Shown here piece after piece: positions 1-8,780 of a DNA stretch of 64,000 nt. A program made the translations under genes and the position numbers. The DNA is taken from assembly GCF_014851905.1 (NCBI RefSeq), contig NZ_JACVAQ010000001.1:682001-746000 (forward strand). The letters run 5' to 3'. Source of the stretch: Pseudomonas sp. PDM14. Its GTDB lineage: Bacteria > Pseudomonadota > Gammaproteobacteria > Pseudomonadales > Pseudomonadaceae. Position 1 is the stretch's first letter. The number at the start of each line of letters is the position of its first letter. Under the pieces are notes generated by a model. The model ran no database searches. It saw nothing but the letters and a program-made list of their open reading frames with translations, and had not been told where the DNA came from.

Positions 1-1269
1 GATACCGAGCACGATGGCTAGGATACCGAGGGCTACGGTGGTGATCTTCGATACGCGCAGTTCATCCTTCTCGTTGACGCGGCCCTTGCGGAACACGCTG
101 GCGTACAGGTCGTGGGACACCGCCGAGGCACCGGCCAGGGTCAGGCCCGATACCACCGCGAGGATGGTGGCGAAGGCCACGGCCGAGATGAAGCCGAGGA
201 ACCAGCTGCCGCCTACCGCATCGGCCAGGTGCACCGCTGCCATGTTGTTGCCGCCCAGCAGTGCGCCGGAAGCGTCCTTGAAGGCCGGGTTGGTGCTGAC
301 CAGCAGGATCGCGCCGAAGCCGATGATGAAGGTCAGGATGTAGAAGTAACCGATGAAGCCAGTGGCGTAGAACACCGACTTACGCGCTTCCTTGGCATCG
401 CTAACAGTGAAGAAGCGCATGAGGATATGCGGCAGGCCAGCGGTACCGAACATCAGCGCCAGGCCGAGGGAAATCGCCGAGATCGGGTCCTTCACCAGGC
501 CGCCGGGGCTCATGATCGCCTCGCCTTTCGGGTGTACGGCGATGGCTTCGGTGAACAGGCGCGCGAAGTTGAAATCGACGTGCTTCATCACCATCAGCGC
601 CATGAACGAGGCACCGGACAGCAGCAGGACCGCCTTGATGATCTGTACCCAGGTGGTCGCCAGCATGCCGCCGAACAGCACGTAGAGCACCATCAGGATA
701 CCGACCAGGACCACAGCGACGTGGTAGTTGAGGCCGAACAGCAGTTCGATCAGCTTGCCCGCGCCAACCATCTGCGCGATCAGGTAGAACGCCACCACCA
801 CCAGCGAACCGCAGGCGGACAGGGTGCGAATCTGGGTCTGACCGAGACGGTACGAGGCCACGTCGGCGAAGGTGTATTTACCCAGGTTGCGCAGGCGTTC
901 GGCGATCAGGAACAGAATGATCGGCCAGCCGACGAGGAAGCCGATCGAGTAGATCAGGCCGTCGTAGCCAGAGGTGAACACCAGGGCGGAAATACCCAGG
1001 AAGGAGGCTGCCGACATGTAGTCACCGGCAATCGCCAGACCGTTCTGGAAACCGGTGATGCTGCCGCCAGCGGTGTAGAAGTCGGACGTCGAGGTGTTGC
1101 GCTTCGACGCCCAGTAGGTGATGTACAGCGTGGCGCCGACGAAGGCGAGGAACATGACGATGGCCGCGGTGTTCAGCGGCTGGCGCTGCACGTCCCCGGT
1201 CAGGGCGTCCGCCCAGGTCAGCGAAGAGGCTGCCATCAGGCCGATGGCGGTGAGAATACGCGCAATCAT
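1..1269 (-). CDS. actP: Cation/acetate symporter ActP, N-terminal part (cut by window edge)
   Basis: The minus-strand frame from an ATG at 1269 stays open to base 1, giving the first 423 residues of a protein whose family is usually about 550 long. It starts with a cleavable-type signal (about residues 1-20) followed by repeated hydrophobic segments with sodium:solute symporter features, including [12 protein letters not shown] and [11 protein letters not shown]. ActP takes up acetate, and in related bacteria glycolate or pyruvate, across the inner membrane with a cation. The start overlaps the stop of the DUF485 gene (ATGA), the standard yjcH-actP arrangement, so both are probably one transcript. 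The C-terminus lies outside the window. Confidence 0.95.
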   Translation of the reverse strand, partial: MIARILTAIGLMAASSLTWADALTGDVQRQPLNTAAIVMFLAFVGATLYITYWASKRNTSTSDFYTAGGSITGFQNGLAIAGDYMSAASFLGISALVFTSGYDGLIYSIGFLVGWPIILFLIAERLRNLGKYTFADVASYRLGQTQIRTLSACGSLVVVAFYLIAQMVGAGKLIELLFGLNYHVAVVLVGILMVLYVLFGGMLATTWVQIIKAVLLLSGASFMALMVMKHVDFNFARLFTEAIAVHPKGEAIMSPGGLVKDPISAISLGLALMFGTAGLPHILMRFFTVSDAKEARKSVFYATGFIGYFYILTFIIGFGAILLVSTNPAFKDASGALLGGNNMAAVHLADAVGGSWFLGFISAVAFATILAVVSGLTLAGASAVSHDLYASVFRKGRVNEKDELRVSKITTVALGILAIVLGI

Positions 1270-1577
1270 TTCTGCACCTCGTCGAGAATGGCCTTGTTCA
1301 GGGCGTCGAATTCGCCGTTGGCGCGCTTGACGTAGATCCCGGTGAGGATGAAGGCGGAAAAGATCAGACCGAGGCCCATGGGGATACCCCAGGTGATCGG
1401 CGAGTCGGGGCTGATGCGCGTGCCGAGCACTTGCGGCTCGAAGGCGATGAGCAGGATGAAAGCCACGTACAGGCCGAGCATGATGGCTGATAGGATCCAG
1501 GCGAAGCGTTCGCGCTTGGCGACCAACTCCTGGAATTGCGGATTTTTTTCGATCCGCCGGTAGATGCTGTCGTTCAT
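1266..1577 (-). CDS. yjcH: DUF485 inner-membrane protein (YjcH), partner of ActP
   Basis: A 103-residue protein with an N-terminal soluble stretch ([15 protein letters not shown]) and two membrane helices at about residues 23-45 and 60-82, typical of DUF485. I place the start at 1577 because a GGAGGA ribosome binding site lies 7 bases upstream; the longer in-frame start at 1619 has none. DUF485 proteins are encoded directly before acetate permease and are thought to be its small membrane partner, but the molecular role is not established. The stop overlaps the actP start. Confidence 0.93.
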   Translation of the reverse strand: MNDSIYRRIEKNPQFQELVAKRERFAWILSAIMLGLYVAFILLIAFEPQVLGTRISPDSPITWGIPMGLGLIFSAFILTGIYVKRANGEFDALNKAILDEVQK

Positions 1578-1646
1578 TGTTGTTGTCCTCCGCAGCATGG
1601 GGGTTGCTGGTGAGTTCACTCTAGTTTGCCCAACGACGGCCGACAG

Positions 1647-1687
1647 ACGACCTTAGTCGTAGCACCCGGCCATTCACGACCAAAGTC
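1647..1687 (-). promoter_or_regulatory. 12-bp direct repeat upstream of yjcH-actP, candidate activator site
   Basis: Read on the minus strand, GACTTTGGTCGT (1687-1676) and GACTAAGGTCGT (1658-1647) match at 10 of 12 positions with start points 29 bp apart. They lie about 70-110 bp upstream of the DUF485 start codon. In pseudomonads acetate uptake genes are activated by a LuxR-type response regulator (CrbR/ErdR), so a dimer-binding site is plausible; the link to that regulator is inference. The rest of the 309-bp intergenic stretch 1578-1886 holds the promoters of both flanking genes and no ORF I can support. Confidence 0.4.
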
Positions 1688-1859
1688 TTAGCCCGCGCGG
1701 CCGCCAGGGTAGCGGGTAGGCTCTGCCCGGTACCCCCGCGCGCGCCTTGCGGCGACACGTTCTATCGAGGCCGAGCGAAAAAATAAGCAAAAACTATAAG
1801 CACCATCGGCAATGGCCATTTCACCGCGCCGACGGGCACGCCTAGGCTCCACTCCAACG

Positions 1860-1878
1860 AATAACAATTCTCATTGGA
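1860..1878 (+). promoter_or_regulatory. Candidate Fur box before the DUF2061 gene
   Basis: AATAACAATTCTCATTGGA agrees with the 19-bp Fur consensus at about 11 of 19 positions by eye, including the TCATT half. It lies immediately before the GGAGG ribosome binding site (1876-1880) of the downstream gene, so a bound repressor would sit over the translation start region. Identification is by motif resemblance only. Confidence 0.35.
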
Positions 1879-1886
1879 GGCCGATC

Positions 1887-2111
1887 ATGCCCAAGACCGT
1901 CACCTTTACCGCCATGCACTTCTGCATCGCCTTCAGCGTCGCCTACGCCCTCACCGGCAGCCTCACCGTCGGCGGCCTGGTGGCCGTGGTGGAACCGCTG
2001 TGCAACTCGGTTGGTTTCTACGTTCACGAGAAGGTCTGGAAGCGTTTCGAGCAGCCGCGCGAAGGCGCCGAGGCAATTCCCGCACACGCCTGGTTGCATC
2101 ATCACGCCTGA
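1887..2111 (+). CDS. DUF2061 small membrane protein
   Basis: A 74-residue protein starting at the ATG at 1887, 6 bases after a clear GGAGG; an upstream in-frame ATG at 1812 lacks a binding site and would read through the candidate Fur box. Residues 3-50 form one long hydrophobic region with the DUF2061 pattern: conserved histidine in TAMHFCIAFSVAY, then GGLVAVVEPLCNSVGFYVHEKVW. DUF2061 proteins are small predicted inner-membrane proteins of unknown function. A Fur-like sequence directly upstream suggests iron-dependent expression. The gene is not obviously in an operon with its neighbours. Confidence 0.85.
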   Translation: MPKTVTFTAMHFCIAFSVAYALTGSLTVGGLVAVVEPLCNSVGFYVHEKVWKRFEQPREGAEAIPAHAWLHHHA

Positions 2112-2210
2112 GAACCTGTACAAAGCATTGCAAGCCAGCGCGGACGCTGTCCGCACGGTGTCGCGATCCGCTAAGATGCCGAGCTTTGCCGCCACGCACG
2201 CCTAGCACCC

Positions 2211-3764
2211 ATGACCCAGAGCTCGCGTTTTCCCGCCCTGCCCTACCTGTTCGCCCTGCTGCTCGCTTGCGCCGCCCTCGTCGCCCTTTGGTACGGCATC
2301 GGCCGGCCGGTGGTGCTGCCGGATGCCGCAACGCCCACACACAAGCTCCAGTGCGCTTCGTACACGCCGTTCGGCAAGGACCAGTCGCCCTTCGACCAGC
2401 CCCTGCAGATCAGCGCCACGCAGATCGACACCGATTTCACCCAACTGGCCAAGCGCTTCGAGTGCGTGCGCACCTATTCCATGACCGGCCTCGAAGCGCT
2501 GCCGGACCTGGCGCGCAAGCACGGCCTCAAGGTGATGATCGGTGCCTGGGTCAACGGCAACCCGGTCGATACGCAGATCGAGATCGACGCGCTGATCAAG
2601 ACCGCCAATGCCTACCCCGATGTGGTCACCGCGGTGATCGTCGGCAACGAGGTGCTGCTGCGCAAGGAGCTCACCGGCAAGCGCCTGGCCGAGCTGATCA
2701 ACGAGGTCAACGCCAAGGTCGCCCAGCCGGTGACCTACGCCGATGTCTGGGAGTTCTGGCTCAAGCATCCGGAAGTCGCCCCGGCGGTGGACTTCGTCAC
2801 CATCCACCTGCTGCCCTACTGGGAAGATGACCCGAGCGGCATCGAGCAGGCGCTGGGCAAGGTCGCCGAGGTGCGCCAGACCTTCGGCAACGCGTTCGCG
2901 CCCAAGGACATCATGATCGGCGAGACCGGCTGGCCCAGCGAAGGTCGTCAGCGTGAAACCGCCGTGCCAAGCCGCGTCAACGAAGCACTGTTCATCCGTG
3001 GTTTCGTGCGCATGGCCGAGGAAAACGGCTGGCACTACAACCTGATCGAAGCCTTCGACCAGCCGTGGAAGCGCGTCAGCGAAGGCGCGGTCGGCGGCTA
3101 CTGGGGGCTGTTCGATGCTGATCGCCAGGACAAGGGCATCCTCGCCGGGCCGGTGTCCAACCTGCCGCAATGGCCGCTGTGGCTTGGCCTGAGTGGCGTA
3201 CTGCTGTTCGCCGCGTTGGTCATCGGCGGGCGCCCCGCATCGACCCGCGCCGCCCTGCTGCTGCCACTCACCGCCGCCCTCGGCGGCGCCTGCATCGCCG
3301 GTTGGCTGGAACTGGCCAGCGTCTCCAGCCGTTTCCTCGGCGAATGGCTGTGGACCGCCGCGTTGCTGCTGCTCAACCTGATCGTCCTGGCGCATGCCAG
3401 CCTGGCCCTGTCCAGCCGCGCCGGCTGGCGCGCGCGGGCCTTCGCCTGGCTCGACGCCCGTGGCGGCTGGTGGCTGGCGGCCAGCGGCTTCGCCGGCGCG
3501 GTACTGATGCTCGGCCTGGTGTTCGACGCTCGCTACCGCGGCTTCCCGAGCATGGCCCTGCTGTTGCCGGCGCTGGTCTACCTGCTGCGCCCGGTTGCCG
3601 GCCCGCGCCGCGAAATCGGCCTGCTCGCCGTGATCATCGGTGCTGGCATCGCGCCGCAGCTGTACCAGGAAGGCCTGTTCAACGGCCAGGCCATTGGCTG
3701 GGCCGTGACCAGCGCGCTGCTGGTACTGGCGCTGTGGCGCAGCGTGCGCCTGCGCCGCGGCTGA
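2211..3764 (+). CDS. Membrane-anchored GH17 beta-glucan glucosyltransferase/hydrolase-like protein
   Basis: A 517-residue protein with an N-terminal membrane anchor (about residues 10-30), a GH17 domain (about 45-300), and five or more membrane helices from about residue 315 to the end. GH17 signatures are present: the acid/base glutamate in VGNE (E147) and the nucleophile in IGETGWPS (E238). Bacterial GH17 proteins of this architecture in Pseudomonas act on beta-1,3-glucans, including transglycosylation that creates branches; they are often labelled beta-(1,6)-glucan synthase. No GT2 glycosyltransferase is adjacent, so the natural glucan is unclear. The start codon lacks a strong ribosome binding site, so the exact N-terminus is tentative. 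Confidence 0.85.
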   Translation: MTQSSRFPALPYLFALLLACAALVALWYGIGRPVVLPDAATPTHKLQCASYTPFGKDQSPFDQPLQISATQIDTDFTQLAKRFECVRTYSMTGLEALPDLARKHGLKVMIGAWVNGNPVDTQIEIDALIKTANAYPDVVTAVIVGNEVLLRKELTGKRLAELINEVNAKVAQPVTYADVWEFWLKHPEVAPAVDFVTIHLLPYWEDDPSGIEQALGKVAEVRQTFGNAFAPKDIMIGETGWPSEGRQRETAVPSRVNEALFIRGFVRMAEENGWHYNLIEAFDQPWKRVSEGAVGGYWGLFDADRQDKGILAGPVSNLPQWPLWLGLSGVLLFAALVIGGRPASTRAALLLPLTAALGGACIAGWLELASVSSRFLGEWLWTAALLLLNLIVLAHASLALSSRAGWRARAFAWLDARGGWWLAASGFAGAVLMLGLVFDARYRGFPSMALLLPALVYLLRPVAGPRREIGLLAVIIGAGIAPQLYQEGLFNGQAIGWAVTSALLVLALWRSVRLRRG

Positions 3765-3780
3765 GCCAGCCGCCGAAACG

Positions 3781-3809
3781 AAAAAGGGACGCCGCGGCGT
3801 CCCTTTTTC
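3781..3809. terminator. Bidirectional intrinsic terminator
   Basis: A GGGACGCCGCGGCGTCCC stem is flanked by an A-run on the left and a T-run on the right, so it can terminate transcripts from both directions. It sits between the convergent GH17 gene and the small membrane protein gene. Confidence 0.9.
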
Positions 3810-3821
3810 ATGCCCTGTCGA

Positions 3822-4190
3822 TCAGGTCGCAGGCGTGGCTCGCACCAGGCGCAGCGCGGCGATGACCACGGCGAACACCGCCAGGCTGGCGCTGTACAGC
3901 ACCAGGGCCGGCAGGCCGAAGAGCACTGCCAGCACCGCCAGGCCACGACCGATACGCCCCGGTGCGACGAAGGCGATGACCGCCAGGGCCAGGGCCGTAT
4001 AGGCAATCACCCGGAAGTGGATCAGCAGGCCGAGGGAGGCACGCATCTGGCACTCCCAGCGCGCGGCTTCATCGACGCAGAGACCAACCCACTGGGTGTC
4101 TTCCATCAGGGCGAAACGCACGCCATAGCTGGCCGCCAGCCACAACGGCAGGATCAGCAGCAACGCAAGCAGCGGAAAATGGCGCGACAT
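3822..4190 (-). CDS. Hypothetical small membrane protein
   Basis: A 122-residue protein with about four hydrophobic segments (an N-terminal one at about residues 5-25, then about 50-70, 75-95 and 97-115) separated by a short soluble loop containing two cysteines (WVGLCVDEAARWECQ). I choose the ATG at 4190 because GGAG lies about 8 bases upstream; the longer ATG at 4211 follows a T-run without a binding site. The cysteine-bearing loop may lie in the periplasm. I do not recognise the family. It converges on the GH17 gene across a shared terminator. Confidence 0.7.
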   Translation of the reverse strand: MSRHFPLLALLLILPLWLAASYGVRFALMEDTQWVGLCVDEAARWECQMRASLGLLIHFRVIAYTALALAVIAFVAPGRIGRGLAVLAVLFGLPALVLYSASLAVFAVVIAALRLVRATPAT

Positions 4191-4274
4191 ACAGGGCACT
4201 CCGAGGGTCAAAAACGGCGATCAGCTTAATCCGCCAGCACTTTTATGCAAGTCGAGGCCGCCAGAATCCACGTC

Positions 4275-4850
4275 ATGCCCTTGCGCCGCCGCGTTTTCAT
4301 CCTCACCGTCCTGGCCCTGCTCTGGCTCGGCTGGGTCTGCCTGCGCCCAGCCGAGCCCGTTGCGCCGGTCCATGAACAGGCGTTGCCCGCTGGTGCCTTT
4401 CGCCTCGGCGCGCACACCATCACGCCGCTGCAGCCGTTCCATGTCGAAGCACGGGTACTCGGCCGCGAGGATTACCGCCTCGACCGCGGCGCCGAAGTCT
4501 CGCCCACCGACTTGGCCCTGGGCTGGGGGCCGATGGCCGACCCGCAGGTACTGCAGCGCTTCAGCATCAGCCAGAGCAACCGCTGGTATCACTGGCAGGT
4601 GGACGACGAACCGATCTCCCGCGAAGCCATCGAAACCCATAGCGCCAACATGCACTTCATCCCGGGCAACGACGCGGCGGCCAGGGCCCTGGCGGCGGTG
4701 CGTGCCGGGCAGAACATCCGCCTGCGCGGCCAGCTGGTGCGGGTACAGGGCGACGACGGCTTCGACTGGCTGAGCTCGCTGAGCCGTGAGGACACCGGCG
4801 AAGGTGCCTGCGAGCTGATCTGGCTGGAACAGCTGGAGCGTGTCGACTGA
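4275..4850 (+). CDS. Hypothetical exported or membrane-anchored protein
   Basis: A 191-residue protein with one N-terminal hydrophobic segment (VFILTVLALLWLGWVCL) after an arginine-rich start, so it is anchored or secreted with the remainder periplasmic. The rest is soluble, with repeated short beta-like stretches and the segment IRLRGQLVRVQGDDGFDWLSS near the C-terminus, which resembles small periplasmic proteins of unknown function in pseudomonads. Neither candidate start (4245 or 4275) has a good ribosome binding site; 4275 gives the more typical signal segment. Function unknown. Confidence 0.65.
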   Translation: MPLRRRVFILTVLALLWLGWVCLRPAEPVAPVHEQALPAGAFRLGAHTITPLQPFHVEARVLGREDYRLDRGAEVSPTDLALGWGPMADPQVLQRFSISQSNRWYHWQVDDEPISREAIETHSANMHFIPGNDAAARALAAVRAGQNIRLRGQLVRVQGDDGFDWLSSLSREDTGEGACELIWLEQLERVD

Positions 4851-4931
4851 ATCAGCCGGCACTTCTTTACACTTGCACTTGTCATAGCCGCGGTATTCAC
4901 TCCAGCTACTCATCGCAAAGGGATTTGACCC

Positions 4932-6230
4932 ATGCCCCGCTTGCTCGCTCTTGCCGTGCTGCTTGCCGGCCTGTTCCCGGTGCCGCCGCTTCTGGCGGCC
5001 GACATCGATGTCGCCACCTATGGCTACCCGCTGACCAACCCATTCGAAGCCACCATTTCCACCACCCCGCCCGAGCTCCGTGCGCAGGTGCCGCTCGACG
5101 AGGACATCGACCAGGCCGACTATTCGCTGAAGCTGCGCCCCGAGCGCGAGTTCGAACTGCCGGAAAACTTCTGGCCGGTAACCAAGCTGCGCTACCGCAT
5201 GGCGCAGCAGAAAGGCCCGGCGCCGCTGATCTTCATCATCGCCGGTACCGGCGCCAACTACGCCAGCAGCAAGACCGAGGAACTCAAGCGGGTGTTCTAC
5301 GGCGCCGGCTACCACGTCGTGCAGCTGTCCTCGCCAACCAGCTACGACTTCATGAGCGCCGCCTCGCGCGCCGCCACCCCGGGCATCTCCAGCGAGGATG
5401 CCGAAGACCTCTACCGGGTCATGCAGGCGGTGCGCGCGCAGCACCCGAAACTGCCGGTCACCGACTTCTACCTCACCGGCTACAGCCTCGGCGGCCTGCA
5501 GGCGGCATTCGTCAGCCAGCTCGACGAGACCAAGCGCAGCTTCAACTTCAAGCGCGTGCTGCTGCTCAACCCGCCGGTCAACCTGTACACCTCGGTGAGC
5601 AATCTCGACCGCCTGGTGCAGACCGAGGTCAAGGGCATCAACGGCAACACCACCTACTTCGAGCTGGTGCTGAGCAAGCTGACCCGCTACTTCCAGCAGA
5701 AGGGCTACATCGACCTCAATGACGCGCTGCTCTACGACTTCCAGCAATCGCGCCAGCAGCTGAGCAACGAGCAGATCGCCATGCTCATCGGCAGCAGCTT
5801 CCGCTTCTCGTCCGCCGACATCGCCTTCACCTCGGACCTGATCAACCGCCGCGGCCTGATCACCCCACCGCAGCTCTCGATCAGCGAGAGCACACGCCTG
5901 GAGCCGTTCTTCAAGCGCGCCCTGCAGTGCGACTTCGACTGCTACATGGCCGAGCAACTGATCCCTCACTGGCGCAAACGTTTCAACGGCGGCAGCCTGG
6001 CCCAGCTGGTCGACGCGGTGAGCCTCTACGCGCTGGAGGCGTACCTCAAGGAAAGCGACAAGATCGCCGTGATGCACAACGCCGACGACCTGATCCTCGG
6101 CCCTGGCGACATTGGTTTCCTGCGCCGTACCTTCGGCGAACGCCTGACCCTGTACCCGCACGGCGGGCATTGCGGCAACCTCAACTACCGCGTCAACAGC
6201 GACGCCATGCTGGAGTTCTTCCGTGGCTAA
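4932..6230 (+). CDS. Secreted alpha/beta-hydrolase, coupled to an MlaA-like gene
   Basis: A 432-residue protein with a clear signal peptide (MPRLLALAVLLAGLFPVPPLLAA, cleavage near 22) and an alpha/beta-hydrolase core. The nucleophile elbow is GYSLG (S185); an oxyanion-type IIAGTGANY segment precedes it, and NADDL and GGHCGN near the C-terminus fit the acid and histidine of the triad. Substrate is not predictable from sequence; a serine esterase, lipase or thioesterase of the periplasm is likely. Its last 8 bases overlap the start of the MlaA-like gene, so the two are translationally coupled, suggesting a shared role at the outer membrane or in lipid handling. Some database names for this family (protein kinase) look wrong. 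Confidence 0.75.
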   Translation: MPRLLALAVLLAGLFPVPPLLAADIDVATYGYPLTNPFEATISTTPPELRAQVPLDEDIDQADYSLKLRPEREFELPENFWPVTKLRYRMAQQKGPAPLIFIIAGTGANYASSKTEELKRVFYGAGYHVVQLSSPTSYDFMSAASRAATPGISSEDAEDLYRVMQAVRAQHPKLPVTDFYLTGYSLGGLQAAFVSQLDETKRSFNFKRVLLLNPPVNLYTSVSNLDRLVQTEVKGINGNTTYFELVLSKLTRYFQQKGYIDLNDALLYDFQQSRQQLSNEQIAMLIGSSFRFSSADIAFTSDLINRRGLITPPQLSISESTRLEPFFKRALQCDFDCYMAEQLIPHWRKRFNGGSLAQLVDAVSLYALEAYLKESDKIAVMHNADDLILGPGDIGFLRRTFGERLTLYPHGGHCGNLNYRVNSDAMLEFFRG

Positions 6231-6993
6231 GACGACCTATCTGCCGTTCGCCCTGGCGCTGTTGAGCGCCGTTGCCCACGCCGAGCCGGCTGCCGACGCG
6301 GATGGCTACACCAACCCGCTGGATCAGCTGAAGTTCAACCCGAGCCTGGACCAGCGCGAATTCGAGCGCGCCAGCCTCGACGCCCTCAACGTCTACGACC
6401 CGTGGGAACCGTGGAACCGCCGCGTCTACCACTTCAACTACCGCGCGGACGAATGGGTGCTGATGCCGGTGGTCAATGGCTACCGCTACGTCACCCCGCG
6501 TTTCGTGCGCACCGGCGTGAGCAACTTCTTCAGCAACCTGGGCGATGTACCCAACCTGCTCAACAGCCTGCTGCAGTTCAAGGGCAAGCGCTCGCTGCAG
6601 ACCACCGGCCGCCTGCTGGTCAACACCACCGTCGGCATCGTCGGCCTGTGGGACCCGGCGACGCGCATCGGCCTGCCCAAGCAGGGTGAGGACTTCGGCC
6701 AGACCCTGGGCTTCTACGGCGTGCCGGACGGCCCGTACGTGATGCTGCCGCTGCTCGGCCCCTCCAACCTGCGCGACACCGGCGGGCGCGTGGTCGACTT
6801 CGTCGCGGAGAACCAGCTCAACTACCTGAACATGGCGGAGCTGAGCAGCGACCACCCGGAGATCATGCTGCTGCGCGCAATCAACGCCCGCGACACCACC
6901 AACTTCCGCTACGGCCAGCTGAACACGCCGTTCGAGTACGAGAAGGTGCGCTACGTCTACCGCGAGGCGCGCAAGCTGCAGATCGCCGAGTGA
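6223..6993 (+). CDS. MlaA/VacJ family protein without a lipobox
   Basis: A 256-residue protein starting at a GTG that overlaps the hydrolase stop. It has the VacJ/MlaA core: NVYDPWEPWNRRVYHFN at about residues 56-72, then FFSNLGDVPNLLN, RLLVNTTVGIVGLWDPA and LPLLGPSNLRDTGG. MlaA removes mislocalised phospholipids from the outer-membrane outer leaflet and passes them to MlaC. Canonical MlaA is a lipoprotein; here the signal ends in AHA-E and the whole protein contains no cysteine, so it should be released by signal peptidase I as a soluble or porin-bound periplasmic protein. Whether it is the main MlaA of the cell is doubtful; a specialised paralogue is more likely. Confidence 0.88.
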   Translation: MAKTTYLPFALALLSAVAHAEPAADADGYTNPLDQLKFNPSLDQREFERASLDALNVYDPWEPWNRRVYHFNYRADEWVLMPVVNGYRYVTPRFVRTGVSNFFSNLGDVPNLLNSLLQFKGKRSLQTTGRLLVNTTVGIVGLWDPATRIGLPKQGEDFGQTLGFYGVPDGPYVMLPLLGPSNLRDTGGRVVDFVAENQLNYLNMAELSSDHPEIMLLRAINARDTTNFRYGQLNTPFEYEKVRYVYREARKLQIAE

Positions 6994-7069
6994 CACCCTG
7001 TACACCGCGCGGGCAACTGCCTGCGCGGTTCCCTCCTGGGTAGGCTAGTCCCGCACCACCACCCCATAC

Positions 7070-7088
7070 CTATCGACACGCTCGATAG
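7070..7088. promoter_or_regulatory. Inverted repeat before the first pirin gene
   Basis: CTATCGA-CACGC-TCGATAG is a perfect 7-bp inverted repeat with a 5-base spacer, 76 bp before the pirin start codon. A closely related palindrome precedes the second pirin gene at 36249-36267. Size and T-N11-A-like layout fit a LysR-type or similar dimeric regulator. Confidence 0.5.
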
Positions 7089-7164
7089 ATATCCCGCGAA
7101 ATTCGCAACCATCAATCCAATCGACAGGCATAGGATGGACACATTCCCGAACCGGAGGTGTTCC

Positions 7165-8013
7165 ATGACCCAGTTTCGCCAGATCGTTTCCCAGCACATC
7201 GGCCACGCCACGTCCGACGGCGCCGGCGTCAGCCTGACCCGCGTGTTCGGTGGCGCCGGTGTCGAGCGCTTCGACCCGTTCCTGATGCTCGATGAGTTCG
7301 GCTCGGAAAACCCCGACGAGTACATCGCCGGCTTCCCGCCGCACCCGCACCGTGGCTTCGAAACCATTACCTACATGCTCGAAGGGCGCATGCGCCACGA
7401 GGATCACCTGGGCAACGTCGGCCTGCTGGAGAGCGGCGGCGTGCAATGGATGACCGCTGCACGCGGGATCATCCACAGCGAGATGCCGGAGCAGGAAGAA
7501 GGCCTGATGCGTGGCTTCCAGCTGTGGCTCAACCTGCCCAGCCAGGCCAAGCTCGGTGAGGCTGGCTACCGCGACTACGCCCCGCAGGAAATCCCCCGGT
7601 TGCGCACCGCGGCGGGCGTATCGGTGAAGGTGATCGCCGGGCGCTACGACGACGGCGACGTGCAGCGGGACGGTGCCGTGCAACGGCCGCAGACCGCACC
7701 GCAGCTGTTCGACTTCGAACTGCCGGCTGGCAGCCGCGTCGCCCCGCGCCTGGCGGACGGCCAGCGCGTGCTGCTCTACGTCTATGAGGGCGAGGTGCAC
7801 GTCAACGGCCAGCCGATCGGCAAGCGCCGCCTGGTGCGCCTGTCGCAACAGGGCGCCATCGAGCTGGTCAGCGCACAGGGCGCTCGCGTGCTGTTGATCG
7901 CCGGTACGCCGCTGGAGGAGAACATCGTCCAGTACGGCCCCTTCGTGATGAACACCCGCGAGGAGATCGAGGAGGCCCTGCGCGATTTCCGCGACGGTCG
8001 CCTCACCGCCTGA
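7165..8013 (+). CDS. Pirin family protein (bicupin)
   Basis: A 282-residue protein beginning at 7165 behind an excellent GGAGGTG site; an in-frame ATG at 7135 has none. The N-terminal cupin carries the metal motif of pirins, GFPPHPHRGFETITYMLEG, with a further histidine in GIIHSEMP, and the second cupin (about residues 165-282) is degenerate. Pirins are iron-binding cupins; some bacterial members have quercetinase activity and others bind metabolic enzymes. A 19-bp palindrome lies upstream, shared with the other pirin gene in this window. Nothing adjacent suggests an operon. Confidence 0.92.
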   Translation: MTQFRQIVSQHIGHATSDGAGVSLTRVFGGAGVERFDPFLMLDEFGSENPDEYIAGFPPHPHRGFETITYMLEGRMRHEDHLGNVGLLESGGVQWMTAARGIIHSEMPEQEEGLMRGFQLWLNLPSQAKLGEAGYRDYAPQEIPRLRTAAGVSVKVIAGRYDDGDVQRDGAVQRPQTAPQLFDFELPAGSRVAPRLADGQRVLLYVYEGEVHVNGQPIGKRRLVRLSQQGAIELVSAQGARVLLIAGTPLEENIVQYGPFVMNTREEIEEALRDFRDGRLTA

Positions 8014-8077
8014 ACCAGACAGGGCGCAATCGCAGGGCTGGCGTACCGCGCCGGCCCTGCGCGGTTTCGCCGTACGG

Positions 8078-8123
8078 ATGAGAAATTTTCTCGGCACGCA
8101 CAATCAAGAATGATTACTATTGG
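8078..8123 (+). promoter_or_regulatory. Two tandem Fur-box-like sequences
   Basis: GAGAAATTTTCTC (8080-8092) is a perfect 6-1-6 inverted repeat close to the GAGAATNATTCTC form of the Fur box, and AATGATTACTATT (8109-8121) matches 10 of 13 positions of AATGATAATCATT. Both lie in the promoter region of the DUF4198-PepSY operon, where iron repression is expected. Confidence 0.5.
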
Positions 8124-8159
8124 CGCCCTTTTATTCGCTCACGAACAAGGACGCCCATC

Positions 8160-8780
8160 ATGTTGATCAAGCACTTCGTGGCCATCGGCCTGCTGTCTTT
8201 CACCAACATCGCCCATGCCCACTTCGCCTGGCTGGAGCGTGGCCAGGACGGCAGCACCCAGGCTTACTTCGGCGAATGGGCCGACGACGTGCGCGAAACC
8301 CAGCAGGGCCCGCTGAAGATCCTCGCCAGCGCCAGCGTGACCCAGGCCGGCAAGACCCTGCCCGCCACCACCCAGGACAATCACTTCGCCTACGCCAGCC
8401 AGGGCGATGCCGACGTGCGCCTGCAGCAGACCTTCGTGCGCAACGACACGCGCATCCTCTTCTCAGCCAAGGCCGGGCGCAGCGAAACCCAGGGCGTTGC
8501 CGAGCTGGAACTGGTGCCCAGCGCTGCCGGCAGCGACCGTTTCACCCTGCACTTCGCCGGCAAGCCGTTGGCGGAAACCGAAGTCGTGGTATTCGGCCCG
8601 CCGAAGTGGAGCAAGACCCTGCACACCGACGCCAACGGCCAGATCCAGGTGCCGCTGCCGTGGGCCGGCCAGTACGTGATCGAGGTGTCGCACGCTGTCG
8701 ATGGCGCCGGCAAGGTCGGCGAGCAGGCTTACGCGAAGACCCGCTATGTCAGCACCACCACCTTCACCGTGAGCAAATGA
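8160..8780 (+). CDS. DUF4198 family periplasmic protein
   Basis: A 206-residue protein with a signal peptide (cleavage near AHA-HF, about residue 20), leaving a mature protein that starts with histidine, as DUF4198 proteins do (HFAWLERG). Its C-terminal half is beta-rich (AGKPLAETEVVVFGPPKWSK, then TDANGQIQVPLPWAGQYVIEV), resembling the carboxypeptidase-like or NikM-type folds of metal-uptake accessory proteins. It is the first gene of a four-gene, tightly overlapping operon with DUF3649, PepSY and DUF3325 genes, behind Fur-like boxes. A role in siderophore or metal handling is likely; the ligand is unknown. Confidence 0.85.
   Translation: MLIKHFVAIGLLSFTNIAHAHFAWLERGQDGSTQAYFGEWADDVRETQQGPLKILASASVTQAGKTLPATTQDNHFAYASQGDADVRLQQTFVRNDTRILFSAKAGRSETQGVAELELVPSAAGSDRFTLHFAGKPLAETEVVVFGPPKWSKTLHTDANGQIQVPLPWAGQYVIEVSHAVDGAGKVGEQAYAKTRYVSTTTFTVSK

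Noticed and set aside
112..1335. Long open frame (407 codons) on the plus strand opposite actP
   Set aside because: It is the GC-bias shadow of actP: low-complexity, His/Gln/Arg-rich translation with no family features, while the minus frame gives a clear symporter.
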